A stretch of 64,000 bases of DNA, taken from assembly GCF_019711635.1 (NCBI RefSeq), contig NZ_JAIGNT010000006.1:1-64000 (forward strand), in the 5' to 3' direction. The DNA is from Qipengyuania huizhouensis. Its GTDB lineage: Bacteria > Pseudomonadota > Alphaproteobacteria > Sphingomonadales > Sphingomonadaceae. Each line of letters opens with the position of its first letter. The first letter of the stretch is position 1. Made by a program: the position numbers and the translations under genes. Shown piece after piece: positions 9,474 through 21,160 of this stretch. The notes beneath the pieces were generated by a model, which searched no databases, had not been told where the DNA came from, and saw only the letters and a program-made list of their open reading frames with translations.

Positions 9474-9710
9474 ATGCGCAAAATCGCTGCCCTTGGTCTT
9501 GCCATCGCGCTCACCGCTTGCGGCCAGAAGGCCGAACTGACGCCGGTTGCGGGCGAGACATTGCCGCCCAAACCCTATGGTGCAGAGGTGCAGCCCGATG
9601 CGGCGGAATTGCTGGCGCTGGACCCGCAGGCTGCGCCAGACCGGTCGGTGGAACTGCGCACCCGTTCCGAAGAGCGCGAGGACGATCCCTTCGACCTCCC
9701 GCCCGAGTGA
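9474..9710 (+). CDS. Small lipoprotein of the argH-lysA locus
   Basis: 78 residues. A short signal peptide with lipobox (ALTACGQK, Cys at about 16) is followed by a proline- and acid-rich tail that looks disordered. Small lipoproteins of this type sit between argH and lysA (or before dapF) in many proteobacteria and are related in layout to LptM/YifL, which assists LPS-transporter assembly in E. coli. Similarity here is limited to the lipobox region, so an LptM role is only a suggestion. Confidence 0.8.
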   Translation: MRKIAALGLAIALTACGQKAELTPVAGETLPPKPYGAEVQPDAAELLALDPQAAPDRSVELRTRSEEREDDPFDLPPE

Positions 9711-9772
9711 ATTTCCGGTCGCAAAGCACAGCTTGTTAGACTTCGCGCCCCGGATTCGGCAGAGGCGCAGGC

Positions 9773-11035
9773 ATGGACCATTTCCAGCTTCGTGACGGCA
9801 TCCTGCACGCCGAGGATGTGCCGCTTCCCGCTATCGCCGACGAGGTCGGCACCCCTGTCTATGTCTATTCCCGCGCCACGCTGGTACGCCATGCCCGCGT
9901 ATTCCGCGATGCCCTTTCGGGCCTCAAGGATCCGCACATCGCCTTTGCGGTGAAAGCCAATCCGAACCTTGCCGTACTGCGTGTGCTGGCAAACGAAGGT
10001 TACGGTGCCGACGTGGTTTCCGGCGGCGAGCTGACCCGTGCGCTGGCTGCGGGCATGAAGCCGGAGGACATCGTTTTTTCCGGTGTCGGAAAGACCCATG
10101 CGGAACTCCAGCAAGGTCTCGAACAGGAGATCGGCCAGTTCAACATAGAGAGCGAGGAAGAGGGCTACGAACTCGCCGCGATCGCGCGGCGCTTCGGCAA
10201 GCAGGCGGCCTGCGCCCTGCGGGTAAATCCCGATGTCGATGCGCGCACGCATGAAAAGATTTCGACCGGCAAGCGCGAAAACAAGTTCGGCGTTCCGCTT
10301 GATCGGGCCACGGAAATCTACACCGCTCTGGCAAAGGAAGACGGGCTCGATATGCGCTGCATCGCGGTGCATATCGGCAGCCAGTTGGCCGATCTCGAAC
10401 CGCTGGAAACGGCCTTCGGCAAGGTCGGCGCGCTGATTGCCGAATTGCGCAATGCGGGATGCAGCGTGACCCATGCCGATCTCGGCGGAGGGCTCGGTGT
10501 ACCATACAAGGCGGGCGAGGAGCTTCCCGCCCCTGCCGAATATGGCGCGATGGTGGCGCGGGTCACCAAGGACTGGGACGTGCGGCTGATGTTCGAGCCC
10601 GGCCGCGTGATTGCCGGAAATGCCGGAGTGCTGCTGACGCGGGTCGTGCGCGTGAAACGCGGGATCGAGCGGCCGTTCGTCGTGGTCGATGCCGCGATGA
10701 ACGATCTGGCTCGCCCCGCCATGTATGGCGCGTGGCACGATTTCGAAGCAGTGCAGCCGACCGGCGAGAAAACGATCGCGCATATCGTCGGCCCAATCTG
10801 CGAGACCGGCGACACCTTCGCGATGGACCGCGAATGCGATGCTCTGATACCGGGCGATCTTGCCATTTTCCGCACCGCGGGCGCATATGGCGCGACCATG
10901 GCGTCCAGCTACAATTCCCGAGGGTTCGTGGCCGAGGTCCTGGTGGACGGCGACCGTCATGCCATCGTTGCCGATCGCATCCCGGCAGATGCGATCATGG
11001 ACGCCGAACGCGTGCCCGACTGGCTGGAAAGCTGA
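9773..11035 (+). CDS. lysA: Diaminopimelate decarboxylase
   Basis: 420 residues. A PLP enzyme converting meso-diaminopimelate to lysine. The PLP lysine is in FAVKANPNLAVL (about 58-69). The glycine-rich phosphate-binding stretch is GGGLGVPY (about 240-247), and GPICETGD (about 342-349) carries the catalytic cysteine at the dimer interface. Alanine-racemase-like barrel and C-terminal beta domain are both complete. The stop overlaps the next ATG (TGATG), giving tight coupling to the siroheme synthase gene. Confidence 0.98.
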   Translation: MDHFQLRDGILHAEDVPLPAIADEVGTPVYVYSRATLVRHARVFRDALSGLKDPHIAFAVKANPNLAVLRVLANEGYGADVVSGGELTRALAAGMKPEDIVFSGVGKTHAELQQGLEQEIGQFNIESEEEGYELAAIARRFGKQAACALRVNPDVDARTHEKISTGKRENKFGVPLDRATEIYTALAKEDGLDMRCIAVHIGSQLADLEPLETAFGKVGALIAELRNAGCSVTHADLGGGLGVPYKAGEELPAPAEYGAMVARVTKDWDVRLMFEPGRVIAGNAGVLLTRVVRVKRGIERPFVVVDAAMNDLARPAMYGAWHDFEAVQPTGEKTIAHIVGPICETGDTFAMDRECDALIPGDLAIFRTAGAYGATMASSYNSRGFVAEVLVDGDRHAIVADRIPADAIMDAERVPDWLES

Positions 11036-11801
11036 TGCATTCGCTGCCGCTGTTCCACCGAATCGCGGGCGAGCGGGTCGTCGTCGTCGGCTCGGGCGGG
11101 ATGGCGGCAGCAAAAGTTCGCCTGGTGGAACGTGCAGGCGGGATCGTTTGCGCAGAAACCGAAGCACACCACGCGAAGCTTGCCTTCGTTGCATTGGAGG
11201 ACGAGCGGGCGGCAGAGGCTGCGACCCTGCGCCTGAAACGCGCGGGGCTGCTGGTCAATGTCGCCGACCGTCCGGAATTGTGCGACTTCACGCTGCCCAG
11301 CATACTGGACCGCGAACCGGTGCTCGTCGCTATCAGCACGGGCGGAGCTTCGGCCGGATTGGCAAAGCATCTCCGGCTGCGGCTCGAGAGGCTTATCCCC
11401 CAGTCTATCGGAAATCTTGCAAGCGGGCTTTCCTCTATACGTGAAAAACTGCGTGCGCGATGGCCCGATGCCGACATGCGGCGCAGCGCGCTGGACCGGG
11501 CCCTCGAAGAAGGAGGCCCGCTCGATGTGCTCCAGGCAGAGTCCGCGTCGCGTATCGATACGTGGATAGAAACCGGTACGATGGAAGGCGAAACGTCGGT
11601 TTTCGAGTTCGTCCTGACGAGCGACGACCCTGACGACCTGACCCTGAGGCAGGCTCGACTACTGGGCAGAGCGGACACAGTGCTTCACGACCCGGCAATT
11701 CCGGAAGCCATTCTCGTGCGAGCCCGTGCCGATGCCCGGCGGTACCCCTTGCCCGATGAAGAGCCGACAAGCGGCTTGACCGTGATCCTTCGCCGGTCGA
11801 T

Positions 11802-11805
<4 letters not shown>
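11035..11805 (+). CDS. Siroheme synthase, dehydrogenase/ferrochelatase part with degenerate SUMT tail
   Basis: 256 residues. The N-terminal Rossmann domain (VVVVGSGGMAAAKVRL, about 17-32) and the LVNVADRPELCDFTLPSI stretch match precorrin-2 dehydrogenase (CysG N-terminal/Met8 type), and the helical ferrochelatase dimerisation region follows (about 115-175). The last 65 or so residues resemble the start of a uroporphyrinogen methyltransferase, with SDDPDDLTLRQARLLGRAD standing where SUMTs have PGDPDLLTLRAARLI, but the glycines are lost and the domain stops early. A free SUMT gene is present at 19170-19925. It probably supplies siroheme for CysI. Confidence 0.85.
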
Positions 11806-13986
<2,181 letters not shown>

Positions 13987-13990
13987 CCGC

Positions 13991-15112
13991 ATGACAATCG
14001 AGACACTCTCCGGACTCGTCGGGACAAAGCGTCTCGTGATCAAGGTCGGCTCGGCGTTGCTGATCGAAGGAGGTGAGGCGCGGTCGGACTGGCTGGCGAC
14101 ACTTGCCGGAGAAATTGCCGACCTGAGGAAGCGCGGGACACAAGTGATCGTGGTGTCCTCGGGCGCAATCGCTCTTGGCGCTGCCAGGCTTGGCCTGACG
14201 AAAGGCGGGCGAGGTAGCCTCGCCGATGCACAGGCCGCGGCCTCTGTAGGGCAAGTCGAATTGGCACGCCTGTGGTCCGAAATGTTCGGCAGGCACGATA
14301 TCGTCGCAGCCCAGATGCTGGTGACACTTGGCGATCTTGAAGATCGTCGGCGCTATCTCAACGCTTCGGCAACGCTGGACCGCTTGATCGAGGCGGGAGC
14401 GATCCCTGTGGTCAACGAGAACGACAGTGTCGCGACGGAAGAGATCCGGTTCGGAGACAATGATCGGCTGGCGGCGCGTGTTGCTCAGGCAGCGCAGGCA
14501 GATGCCGTGCTGCTCCTTTCCGACGTAGACGGCCTATATGATCGTGATCCGAAGGAGCCGGGTGCAGAACTCGTCGCCATCGTCGAGGGTGTCACTCCCA
14601 AAATCATCGCCATGGCGACAAGGGAATCCTCGTCGGGCCTGGGCTCGGGCGGGATGCTGGCTAAGCTGCAGGCAGCGCGAATTGCCGAGCGTGCCGGGAT
14701 TGCGCTTGCCATCATCAACGGCAAGCACGATGCGCCTATAACCGAGGCGGTGAATGCCAACCGCGGAACGCTGTTCCTTCCGCAGGGTGACGAGAACGCG
14801 CGCAAGGCATGGCTGTCGGGGCGGCTGGCCCCTGCCGGTGTGCTCAGCGTAGATGAGGGCTGCACCAAGGCGCTGGCGAATGGCGCCAGCCTGCTCGCTG
14901 CTGGCCTTACCGATGTGGAAGGCGACTTCCGGCGCGGCGACCTCGTCGCGATCTTCGGTGCCAAGGGCGAACGGCTCGGCCAGGGTCTCGTCGAATATAC
15001 TGCCGCCGAATGCCGCGCCATTCTGGGCCTTCGCGAGGAAGAACAGGCCGAGAGGCTTGGCTACGCACCGCGTGCGGCGATTGTTCACCGCGATCATATG
15101 GTGCGCGGATGA
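13991..15112 (+). CDS. proB: Glutamate 5-kinase
   Basis: 373 residues. It carries out the first step of proline synthesis. The amino-acid-kinase domain (about 1-250) has RLVIKVGSALL near the N-terminus and NENDSVATEEIRFGDND. A C-terminal PUA domain (about 280-362; GDFRRGDLVAIFGAKG) is present, as in the E. coli enzyme. Spacing to obgE is four bases. The stop overlaps the next ATG (ATGA). Confidence 0.97.
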   Translation: MTIETLSGLVGTKRLVIKVGSALLIEGGEARSDWLATLAGEIADLRKRGTQVIVVSSGAIALGAARLGLTKGGRGSLADAQAAASVGQVELARLWSEMFGRHDIVAAQMLVTLGDLEDRRRYLNASATLDRLIEAGAIPVVNENDSVATEEIRFGDNDRLAARVAQAAQADAVLLLSDVDGLYDRDPKEPGAELVAIVEGVTPKIIAMATRESSSGLGSGGMLAKLQAARIAERAGIALAIINGKHDAPITEAVNANRGTLFLPQGDENARKAWLSGRLAPAGVLSVDEGCTKALANGASLLAAGLTDVEGDFRRGDLVAIFGAKGERLGQGLVEYTAAECRAILGLREEEQAERLGYAPRAAIVHRDHMVRG

Positions 15113-16014
15113 TTATTGCCCTGACCGGGGCGACGGGCTTCGTCGGTCAGGCCGTGCTCGATGCCGCAGCGCGTCAGGGTGTGGAAGTCCGGGCGCTGAC
15201 CCGCCGCGCGCAAAAGCCGCGCGCAGGAGTGACATGGATCGAAGGAAGTCTGTCCGATAATGCATCGCTGGCGCGACTGGTCGAAGGCGTAGACAGCGTC
15301 GTCCATGTCGCCGGACTGACAAATACCTCCGACCCGCGAGAATTCGAGATCGCCAATGTGGAAGGTACGACTGCGCTGCTGAACACCCTGCGTTCCAGCC
15401 CGATGAAGCGCTTCATTTTCACCTCTTCGCTGTCTGCACGAGAACCGAAGCTGTCGCTCTACGGCGCATCCAAGGCGAAAGCGGAAGCCTATGTCGAAAC
15501 CAGCGGACTCGATTGGACCATCGTGCGCCCCCCCGCAGTTTACGGCCCGCGCGACAAGGATATGTTCGAGCTGTTCCGTACGGCCAAATACGGCATCGTA
15601 CCGGTACCGCCCAGGGGTCACACATCGCTCATCCATGTCGACGATCTTGCAGAATGCCTGCTTGCGCTCGCTCTTGATGGGGTCGCTACGGGTGCCACAC
15701 TGGAACCGGACGACGGACGCAGCGGCGGCTATGAACACGGGGAGCTGGCAAAGCTGATTGGCAACGCCGTGGGGAAGAAGGTCCTTGCTCCGCACCTACC
15801 CAAGGTGCTGCTCGCGCTTGCCGCCCGCTCGGATCGTCTGATCCGCGGGAGCCGGGCCAAGCTCACTCCCGACAGGGTCGGATACATCGTCCATCCCGAC
15901 TGGGTTTGCCGCCCGGAACGCGCCGTTCCAGCTGGTATCTGGACGCCGCGCATCGACGGTCCCGAAGGCCTGGCATCCACCGCGCGCTGGTACAGAGACG
16001 AGGGCTGGCTCTAA
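15109..16014 (+). CDS. NAD(P)-dependent epimerase/dehydratase-like protein (atypical SDR)
   Basis: 301 residues of the extended/atypical SDR fold. The N-terminal cofactor loop is ALTGATGFVGQAVL (about 4-17), with YGASKAKAE (YxxxK, about 122-130) and a RPPAVYGPRD substrate-side motif. Similar proteins include complex I assembly/NDUFA9-like and nucleoside-diphosphate-sugar epimerases; which this is cannot be told from sequence alone. It overlaps proB by four bases and is convergent with cysH. Confidence 0.85.
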   Translation: MIIALTGATGFVGQAVLDAAARQGVEVRALTRRAQKPRAGVTWIEGSLSDNASLARLVEGVDSVVHVAGLTNTSDPREFEIANVEGTTALLNTLRSSPMKRFIFTSSLSAREPKLSLYGASKAKAEAYVETSGLDWTIVRPPAVYGPRDKDMFELFRTAKYGIVPVPPRGHTSLIHVDDLAECLLALALDGVATGATLEPDDGRSGGYEHGELAKLIGNAVGKKVLAPHLPKVLLALAARSDRLIRGSRAKLTPDRVGYIVHPDWVCRPERAVPAGIWTPRIDGPEGLASTARWYRDEGWL

Positions 16015-16054
16015 ACGGGGAGCGCCAAAGCTGCCCGGTGCCCTTGATCTCCCG

Positions 16055-16810
16055 CTACAGGAACGGCTCTTCGCCCGGTTTGTGGATACCGCATTCGACC
16101 TTGTCCCAGCCCGCCCAGCGACCGGCGCGGGGGTCTTCCCCTGGGGCGACGGCGCGCGTACAAGGTGAGCAGCCGATAGAAGTGAAGCCGCGATCGACCA
16201 GAGGGTGGCGCGGCAAGTCGTGCTCTTCAAAATAGGCGGCGATGCGATCGGCATCCCAGTCGATCAGCGGATTGATCTTGAACCGGCCCTGCGCGTCCGA
16301 CGTGTCGATTTCGAAGCGCGGCAGGTTTGCGCGGGTCGAAGACTGAAAGGCCTTGCGCCCGGTCAAGCTGGCATCGAAACCGGATAAGGCTTTCTCGAGA
16401 GGACGGACCTTGCGCAGCTCGCAGCAACCATCGGGGTCATAAGACCAGCGCAGACCACTTTCGTCACGCGCCTGCAAATCTTCCAAGTCAGGATAGACAT
16501 TGACGAGATTCAGGTCGAGCCGCGCGGCCAACAGGTCGCGATAGGCGAGAGTTTCAGGAAAGTGCTTGCCTGTTTCGAGGAAAAGCACCGGCACCGAAGC
16601 ATCGATTTGCGATACCAGATGGAGCAGCACGGCACTTTCGGCACCGAAACTGGAGACGATGGCGATGTCACCGACGAGGTTGCCCTCCAGTACCGCACCA
16701 AGCCACTCGTCCGTATCGCTTCCGCGGAACATGCGATTGAGCCGGATGGCATCCTGCTCCTTGAACCGCGGCCCGGTGTCGATCCGGTCTATCGCGCGCA
16801 GTTCGTTCAC
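16055..16810 (-). CDS. cysH: Assimilatory adenylyl-sulfate reductase (CysH, Fe-S type)
   Basis: 251 residues. It reduces activated sulfate to sulfite using thioredoxin. SSFGAESAVLLHLV binds the nucleotide, LETGKHFPET follows, and the catalytic Cys lies in VECGIHKPGE near the C-terminus. A CysCys pair (CCELRKV, about 128) and CSPC (about 213) are both present. In this family, CC plus CxxC ligate a 4Fe-4S cluster and mark the enzyme as APS- rather than PAPS-specific; I infer APS as substrate from that. It is last in the operon cobA-DUF2849-cysI-DUF934-cysH, overlapping the DUF934 gene by four bases. Confidence 0.95.
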   Translation of the reverse strand: MNELRAIDRIDTGPRFKEQDAIRLNRMFRGSDTDEWLGAVLEGNLVGDIAIVSSFGAESAVLLHLVSQIDASVPVLFLETGKHFPETLAYRDLLAARLDLNLVNVYPDLEDLQARDESGLRWSYDPDGCCELRKVRPLEKALSGFDASLTGRKAFQSSTRANLPRFEIDTSDAQGRFKINPLIDWDADRIAAYFEEHDLPRHPLVDRGFTSIGCSPCTRAVAPGEDPRAGRWAGWDKVECGIHKPGEEPFL

Positions 16811-17253
16811 CCGTGCCTCTTGTTCCAGATCGGTGTGGATGCGTCGGCAGCCGATTGATAGACCTCGGGCCAGCGCGATAGCGCGGCCTCGACATCACTT
16901 TGATCGAGCGGTGCGTCCGGATCGAAAGCATCGAAGCCGCAGCGGCGCATATAGGCAACCTGATCGACCAGCACGTCGCCGACTGCTCGCAATTCGCCTT
17001 CGTAACCAGCTTCGCGCAGCAACCTTGCCGAGGAGTAGCCCCGCCCATCGCCGAAAGAGGGGAAGTTGACTTCGACGAGAGCGAGGCGTTCGAGATGGGG
17101 GATCAATTCGCGCGCATCATCACCCGGCTCGACCCGGACTGCGCTGGCCGAAGACTGGTCGAGGAAGGAATCGACAGTCACTGCCGCATGATCGACTGGA
17201 TCGTCCTTGCGATAGCGGATCAGACGGTCGTTTTCGGACGAAAGGTCAGCCAT
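16807..17253 (-). CDS. DUF934 protein of sulfur assimilation
   Basis: 148 residues matching DUF934, a family nearly always placed between cysI and cysH. The core VEVNFPSFGDGRGYSSARLLRE (conserved FxSFxDGRxxS part, about 66-82) is present. No catalytic residues are recognised. The context argues for an accessory role in sulfite reductase function or electron supply. It overlaps cysI upstream by eight bases and cysH downstream by four. Confidence 0.9.
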   Translation of the reverse strand: MADLSSENDRLIRYRKDDPVDHAAVTVDSFLDQSSASAVRVEPGDDARELIPHLERLALVEVNFPSFGDGRGYSSARLLREAGYEGELRAVGDVLVDQVAYMRRCGFDAFDPDAPLDQSDVEAALSRWPEVYQSAADASTPIWNKRHG

Positions 17254-18877
17254 AAAGCGCCTCCTTGAAGGGGGTCATGCCGATACGGCGGTAGGTATCG
17301 AGGAAGCGTTCGCCGTCCTCGCGTTCGCGCAGATAGACATCGGCTGCAGTCTCGACCGCATCTACGATGCCCGCTTCATCGAAGCCCGGACCGGTAATCT
17401 TGGCCAGGCTGACATCTTCCGCCTCGCTTCCGCCGAGGAGCAACTGGTAGTTCTCGACGCCTTTCCGATCGACGCCGAGGATGCCGATGTGGCCTGCATG
17501 GTGATGGCCGCACGCGTTGATGCAGCCGGAGATCTTGAGCTTGAGTTGGCCCAGAGCCTCGGTCTTGCCGCTGGCGGAAAAACGCTCCGAAATCTTCTGC
17601 GCCACCGGGATCGAGCGGGCATTGGCAAGGCTGCAATAATCGAGACCCGGGCAGGCGATAATGTCCTCGACAGTATCGAGATTAGGGCTGCCCAGACCGG
17701 CTGCTTCCAGCGCGGTCCACAGCGCGTGGAGATCCGCCTTGCGGACATGCGGCAGGACGATGTTCTGGGTGTGCATGACGCGCAGTTCGTCGAAGCTGTA
17801 CTCCTCCGCTAGGTCGGCCATCAGCCGCATCCGCTCGGACGTCGCATCCCCCGGAATGCCGCCAACCGGCTTGAGGCTGATCACCGCAGAGGCATAGCCC
17901 GGTACCTTATGGGCCACCGTATTGCGATCCACCCAAAGCGCGAAATCCGGATCGGAACGGTCGATATCTTCGCTTGCGCTCTGATCGAAGGCAGGGTCCT
18001 CGAAGAAAGTGCGGATACGTTCCAACTCAGCGAAAGGCGGTTCGATGCCCTCGTCCAGCATATGCTCGAATTCGGCATCGACTGCCTTGGCGTATTCCTC
18101 CGCGCCCATCTCATGGACGAGGATCTTGATCCTCGCCTTGTACTTGTTGTCGCGCCGGCCTTCACGATTATAAACCCGCAGGCAGGCTTCGGCATAGGTC
18201 ACCAGCCGGTCGAGCGGGACGAACTCCTTGATGCAAGGCGCAATCATCGGAGTCCGGCCCATCCCGCCCCCAACATAGAATGCGGCGCCAAGTTCGCCGT
18301 CCTGTTCGACAATCTGGATACCGATATCGTGCAGACGCATTGCAGCGCGATCGGTATCGCTGGCAATCACAGCAATCTTGAACTTTCGCGGTAAGTAGCT
18401 GAATTCAGGGTGGAAGCTCGACCACTGGCGCAATAGCTCGGCATAGGGGCGCGGATCGACCAGTTCGTCTGCCGCGGCACCTGCGAAATGGTCCGAACTT
18501 ATGTTGCGGATGCAGTTGCCGCTTGTCTGGATGGCGTGCATCTCGACCTTGGCGAGGTCCGCCAGGATATCGGCAGCGTCTTGCAGCCTGATCCAGTTAT
18601 ACTGGATGTTCTGCCGCGTGGTGAAGTGGCCGTACCCGCGGTCGTACTTGTCGGCGATGTCAGCCAGCGCATGCATCTGGCGGCTGTTAAGCGTACCGTA
18701 GGGGATTGCGACGCGCAGCATATAGGCGTGCAATTGCAGATAGAGACCGTTCATCAGCCGCAATGGTTTGAACTGATCCTCGGTCAGTTTGCCTTCCAGC
18801 CGCCGGCGTGCCTGATCGCGGAATTCCTCGACGCGAGCATCAACCATGGCCTGGTCGTAATGGTCATAAAGATACAT
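17246..18877 (-). CDS. cysI: Sulfite reductase hemoprotein (nitrite/sulfite reductase family)
   Basis: 543 residues with two repeated ferredoxin-like/siroheme half-domains. The 4Fe-4S/siroheme ligands are CPGLDYC (CX5C, about 407-413) and CINAC (CX3C, about 450-454). FTTRQNIQYNWIRL (about 83-96) is the N-terminal repeat's conserved arginine region. It converts sulfite to sulfide in the cytoplasm. The operon holds a SUMT for siroheme and cysH but no flavoprotein cysJ, so electrons probably come from ferredoxin or another donor. It shares one base with the DUF2849 gene before it. Confidence 0.95.
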   Translation of the reverse strand: MYLYDHYDQAMVDARVEEFRDQARRRLEGKLTEDQFKPLRLMNGLYLQLHAYMLRVAIPYGTLNSRQMHALADIADKYDRGYGHFTTRQNIQYNWIRLQDAADILADLAKVEMHAIQTSGNCIRNISSDHFAGAAADELVDPRPYAELLRQWSSFHPEFSYLPRKFKIAVIASDTDRAAMRLHDIGIQIVEQDGELGAAFYVGGGMGRTPMIAPCIKEFVPLDRLVTYAEACLRVYNREGRRDNKYKARIKILVHEMGAEEYAKAVDAEFEHMLDEGIEPPFAELERIRTFFEDPAFDQSASEDIDRSDPDFALWVDRNTVAHKVPGYASAVISLKPVGGIPGDATSERMRLMADLAEEYSFDELRVMHTQNIVLPHVRKADLHALWTALEAAGLGSPNLDTVEDIIACPGLDYCSLANARSIPVAQKISERFSASGKTEALGQLKLKISGCINACGHHHAGHIGILGVDRKGVENYQLLLGGSEAEDVSLAKITGPGFDEAGIVDAVETAADVYLREREDGERFLDTYRRIGMTPFKEALYG

Positions 18878-19173
18878 CAGATCACCCAGTTGCCGATGTC
18901 GGGATCGGCAGGTTTGAGAGTGAGGTCGGGACGCACCGTAGGCCCCAGTGCACGAATGCGGTCCTTGATATGCACCGGGCGTGGGCTGCCTGCATGCAAC
19001 TCCGCGTCGATCGCATAGGACGCGTTGACCCGGCGTGCGGCTTCCTCCCGCCGGGCGATTTCCTCCTCGCTGCCGCTAACATCGGCGGCGTCCTCCACAT
19101 GAAGCGACCAGTCGCTACCGGTCCACCAGATCACCTCACCGCTTTTCAGATCGTTGCCGGTCAAAATCCTCAT
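18877..19173 (-). CDS. DUF2849 small protein of the sulfite reductase operon
   Basis: 98 residues. It starts MRILTGNDLKSGEVIWW and ends with LKPADPDIGNWVI, the layout of DUF2849 proteins that precede cysI in alphaproteobacteria. No enzymatic motif or membrane segment is seen. The start at 19173 overlaps the SUMT stop by four bases (ATGA). The role is unknown; conserved linkage suggests assembly or regulation of sulfite reductase. Confidence 0.88.
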   Translation of the reverse strand: MRILTGNDLKSGEVIWWTGSDWSLHVEDAADVSGSEEEIARREEAARRVNASYAIDAELHAGSPRPVHIKDRIRALGPTVRPDLTLKPADPDIGNWVI

Positions 19174-19925
19174 GCAACAGCCTCCTGGGCAACGACGGCC
19201 AGCGCGCTGTCGCGTGCGGTCACTTCTCCGATCACTATCAATGCAGGACTGACCACATTCTCGTGTTCCACCAGATCGGGGAGACCGGCCAGAGAGCTCC
19301 GCAATACGCGCATGGTCGGCCTTGCCCCGTTCTCGATGACGGCCACCGGCATCGAAGGGGACAACCCATCCGCCATCAGTTTTTCGGCAATCTGCGGCGC
19401 GGTTTTCACGCCCATATAGATGACCAGGGTCCGCCCCTTGCCGGCAAGCCCCGCCCAGTTCTGCTCGGCCGGGCCTTTGCACTGGCCCGCCACGTAACTG
19501 ACGATCGAAGCGGCATCGCGATGGGTCAGCGAAATCTGTGCGGCCGCAGCGGCGCCGTTCGCTGCACTGATACCGGGGACCACCTCCACCGATACGCCCG
19601 CTGCATGAGCGGCCTCTGCTTCCTCTCCGCCACGTCCGAATATGAATGGATCGCCGCCCTTCAGGCGCACAACGTCCTGTCCATTGCGGGCAATCGCAAT
19701 CAGGAGGCGGTTGATTTCATCTTGCGGAAGCGTGTGCTTCGAACGCTGCTTCGCCACCGAAATCAGTTTTGCCTGCGGATGTGCAAGCCTGAGAATCGAG
19801 GAATCGACAAGCCCGTCATGGACGATGACACCCGCAGCTTCGATAAGCCGCGCAGCGCGCAAGGTAAGAAGGTCGGGATCGCCCGGTCCTGCACCGACGA
19901 GATAGATGGTTCCATCCTTTGCCAT
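19170..19925 (-). CDS. cobA: Uroporphyrinogen-III C-methyltransferase (SUMT)
   Basis: 251 residues. It makes precorrin-2 for siroheme, the cofactor of the CysI encoded downstream. Motifs: YLVGAGPGDPDLLTLRAARL (about 6-25), VHDGLVD, VRLKGGDPFIFGRGGEEAE (about 82-100) and VVPGISAANG. I chose the ATG at 19925 because the twelve codons before it are not conserved. It is first in the sulfur operon. Its partner, a siroheme synthase lacking a working SUMT domain, lies at 11035-11805. Confidence 0.96.
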   Translation of the reverse strand: MAKDGTIYLVGAGPGDPDLLTLRAARLIEAAGVIVHDGLVDSSILRLAHPQAKLISVAKQRSKHTLPQDEINRLLIAIARNGQDVVRLKGGDPFIFGRGGEEAEAAHAAGVSVEVVPGISAANGAAAAAQISLTHRDAASIVSYVAGQCKGPAEQNWAGLAGKGRTLVIYMGVKTAPQIAEKLMADGLSPSMPVAVIENGARPTMRVLRSSLAGLPDLVEHENVVSPALIVIGEVTARDSALAVVAQEAVA

Positions 19926-20099
19926 GTCTGCAAATTGCGGACTGGCACGCGATTGCGCCAAGCAGAATGAGTAGCCGGGGCGGAAGATCGAATTTTGAAA
20001 TCGAAGCTGTCACGCATGAAAGGCGATATTTCAAAATCGCCGCTGCGCAAGCCGGAAGCTGAGCTTTAGTGTCGATACCCGATGTGGGGCGAATTGAAG

Positions 20100-21158
20100 C
20101 TAGTCTCGGGTCTCGCCCTTTTGCCGGGACATGGCCTCGAACCACCTCTCCAGCTGGTCGCTCGAGCGGATATGGATGTCGCGCTGCGGGAAGGGAATTT
20201 CGACCCCGTGCTCCTTGAACAGCCACCATAATTGTTTCAGCACTGCACTACGTACATTGCCGACGCCGTCTTCCGGATCGCGAATCCAGCAATGGATCGT
20301 GAAATTGACGGAATTGTCGCCGTATTCGCTCATCCAGACTGTCGGCGGCGGTGCCTTGAGCACGCGCTCGCAGCTTTTCGCAGCTTCGAGCATCAGCTCC
20401 TCGGCCAGATGCATGTCCGCTTCGTAGCTGACGCCCACAGGCACCTGCATGCGCACGTTCTTCGAAGAATAGGACCAGTTTTCCACCTGATTGATCATCA
20501 GGTTTTCGTTCGGGATCAGGTATTCGCGCTGATCGCGTGTCGTCACAGAGACTGCCCGTACGCCGATCTTGCGTATCTGGCCGAAGGTTTCGTTGCCGGC
20601 CATGTCGGTTACCGCGATCACGTCCCCCGGCTTGATCGATTTATCCATCAGCAGGATGATCCCGGCTATCAGATTACCGAAGGTTTTCTGCAGGCCGAAA
20701 CCAATCGCAAGACCGAAGGCACCGGAAAATACGGCCAAGGCCGTAAGATCTATGCCAAGAAGGTCGATGCCGAGAAAGAAGGCCGCTGCCCAGATGACGA
20801 TCGTGAGGATCTTCTCCGCGAGCAGTTGCTGCGTGTCGTCAAGTTTCGTGAAACGCCGCACCCCGCGGCGGGCAAGTTTGCTCACGAACCAGGCAAAGAA
20901 CAGCACGCCTATCAGGATGACGGCGACGATCACCACGTCGAAAAGCGAGATGCGCATGTCACCCAGGCTCAGTGCCACGGCGTCGAGCGTGTCCAGCAGC
21001 GAACCGACAGTTTCGTTCTTGCTGCTGACGGCTTCCCGAATTCCCTCCGCCGCCGCGACACTACTGTCCTCGGGCGCATCCTCGGCCAAGCTCCATGCTT
21101 GTTCGACCGGAGTCGCCTCGGAACCTGGAGCCTCTGCTGGTGAAGTTTCGCCCTGCAC
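20100..21158 (-). CDS. MscS-type mechanosensitive channel
   Basis: 352 residues with a GTG start. An acidic, Ala/Glu-rich N-terminal part (about 1-60) is followed by three membrane segments (about 73-95, 113-135, 138-160). The pore helix has FSGAFGLAIGFGLQKTFGNL, the Gly/Ala-packed MscS TM3, and then the MscS beta domain (IKPGDVIAV) and C-terminal alpha/beta domain. It releases solutes on hypo-osmotic shock. It begins two bases after the PLP-lyase stop, so it is probably on the sseA-lyase transcript. Confidence 0.93.
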   Translation of the reverse strand: MQGETSPAEAPGSEATPVEQAWSLAEDAPEDSSVAAAEGIREAVSSKNETVGSLLDTLDAVALSLGDMRISLFDVVIVAVILIGVLFFAWFVSKLARRGVRRFTKLDDTQQLLAEKILTIVIWAAAFFLGIDLLGIDLTALAVFSGAFGLAIGFGLQKTFGNLIAGIILLMDKSIKPGDVIAVTDMAGNETFGQIRKIGVRAVSVTTRDQREYLIPNENLMINQVENWSYSSKNVRMQVPVGVSYEADMHLAEELMLEAAKSCERVLKAPPPTVWMSEYGDNSVNFTIHCWIRDPEDGVGNVRSAVLKQLWWLFKEHGVEIPFPQRDIHIRSSDQLERWFEAMSRQKGETRD

Positions 21159-21160
21159 GT

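Noticed and set aside
9575..11194. A 539-codon open frame antisense to lysA
   Set aside because: Shadow of lysA and neighbours; it spans three well-supported genes.
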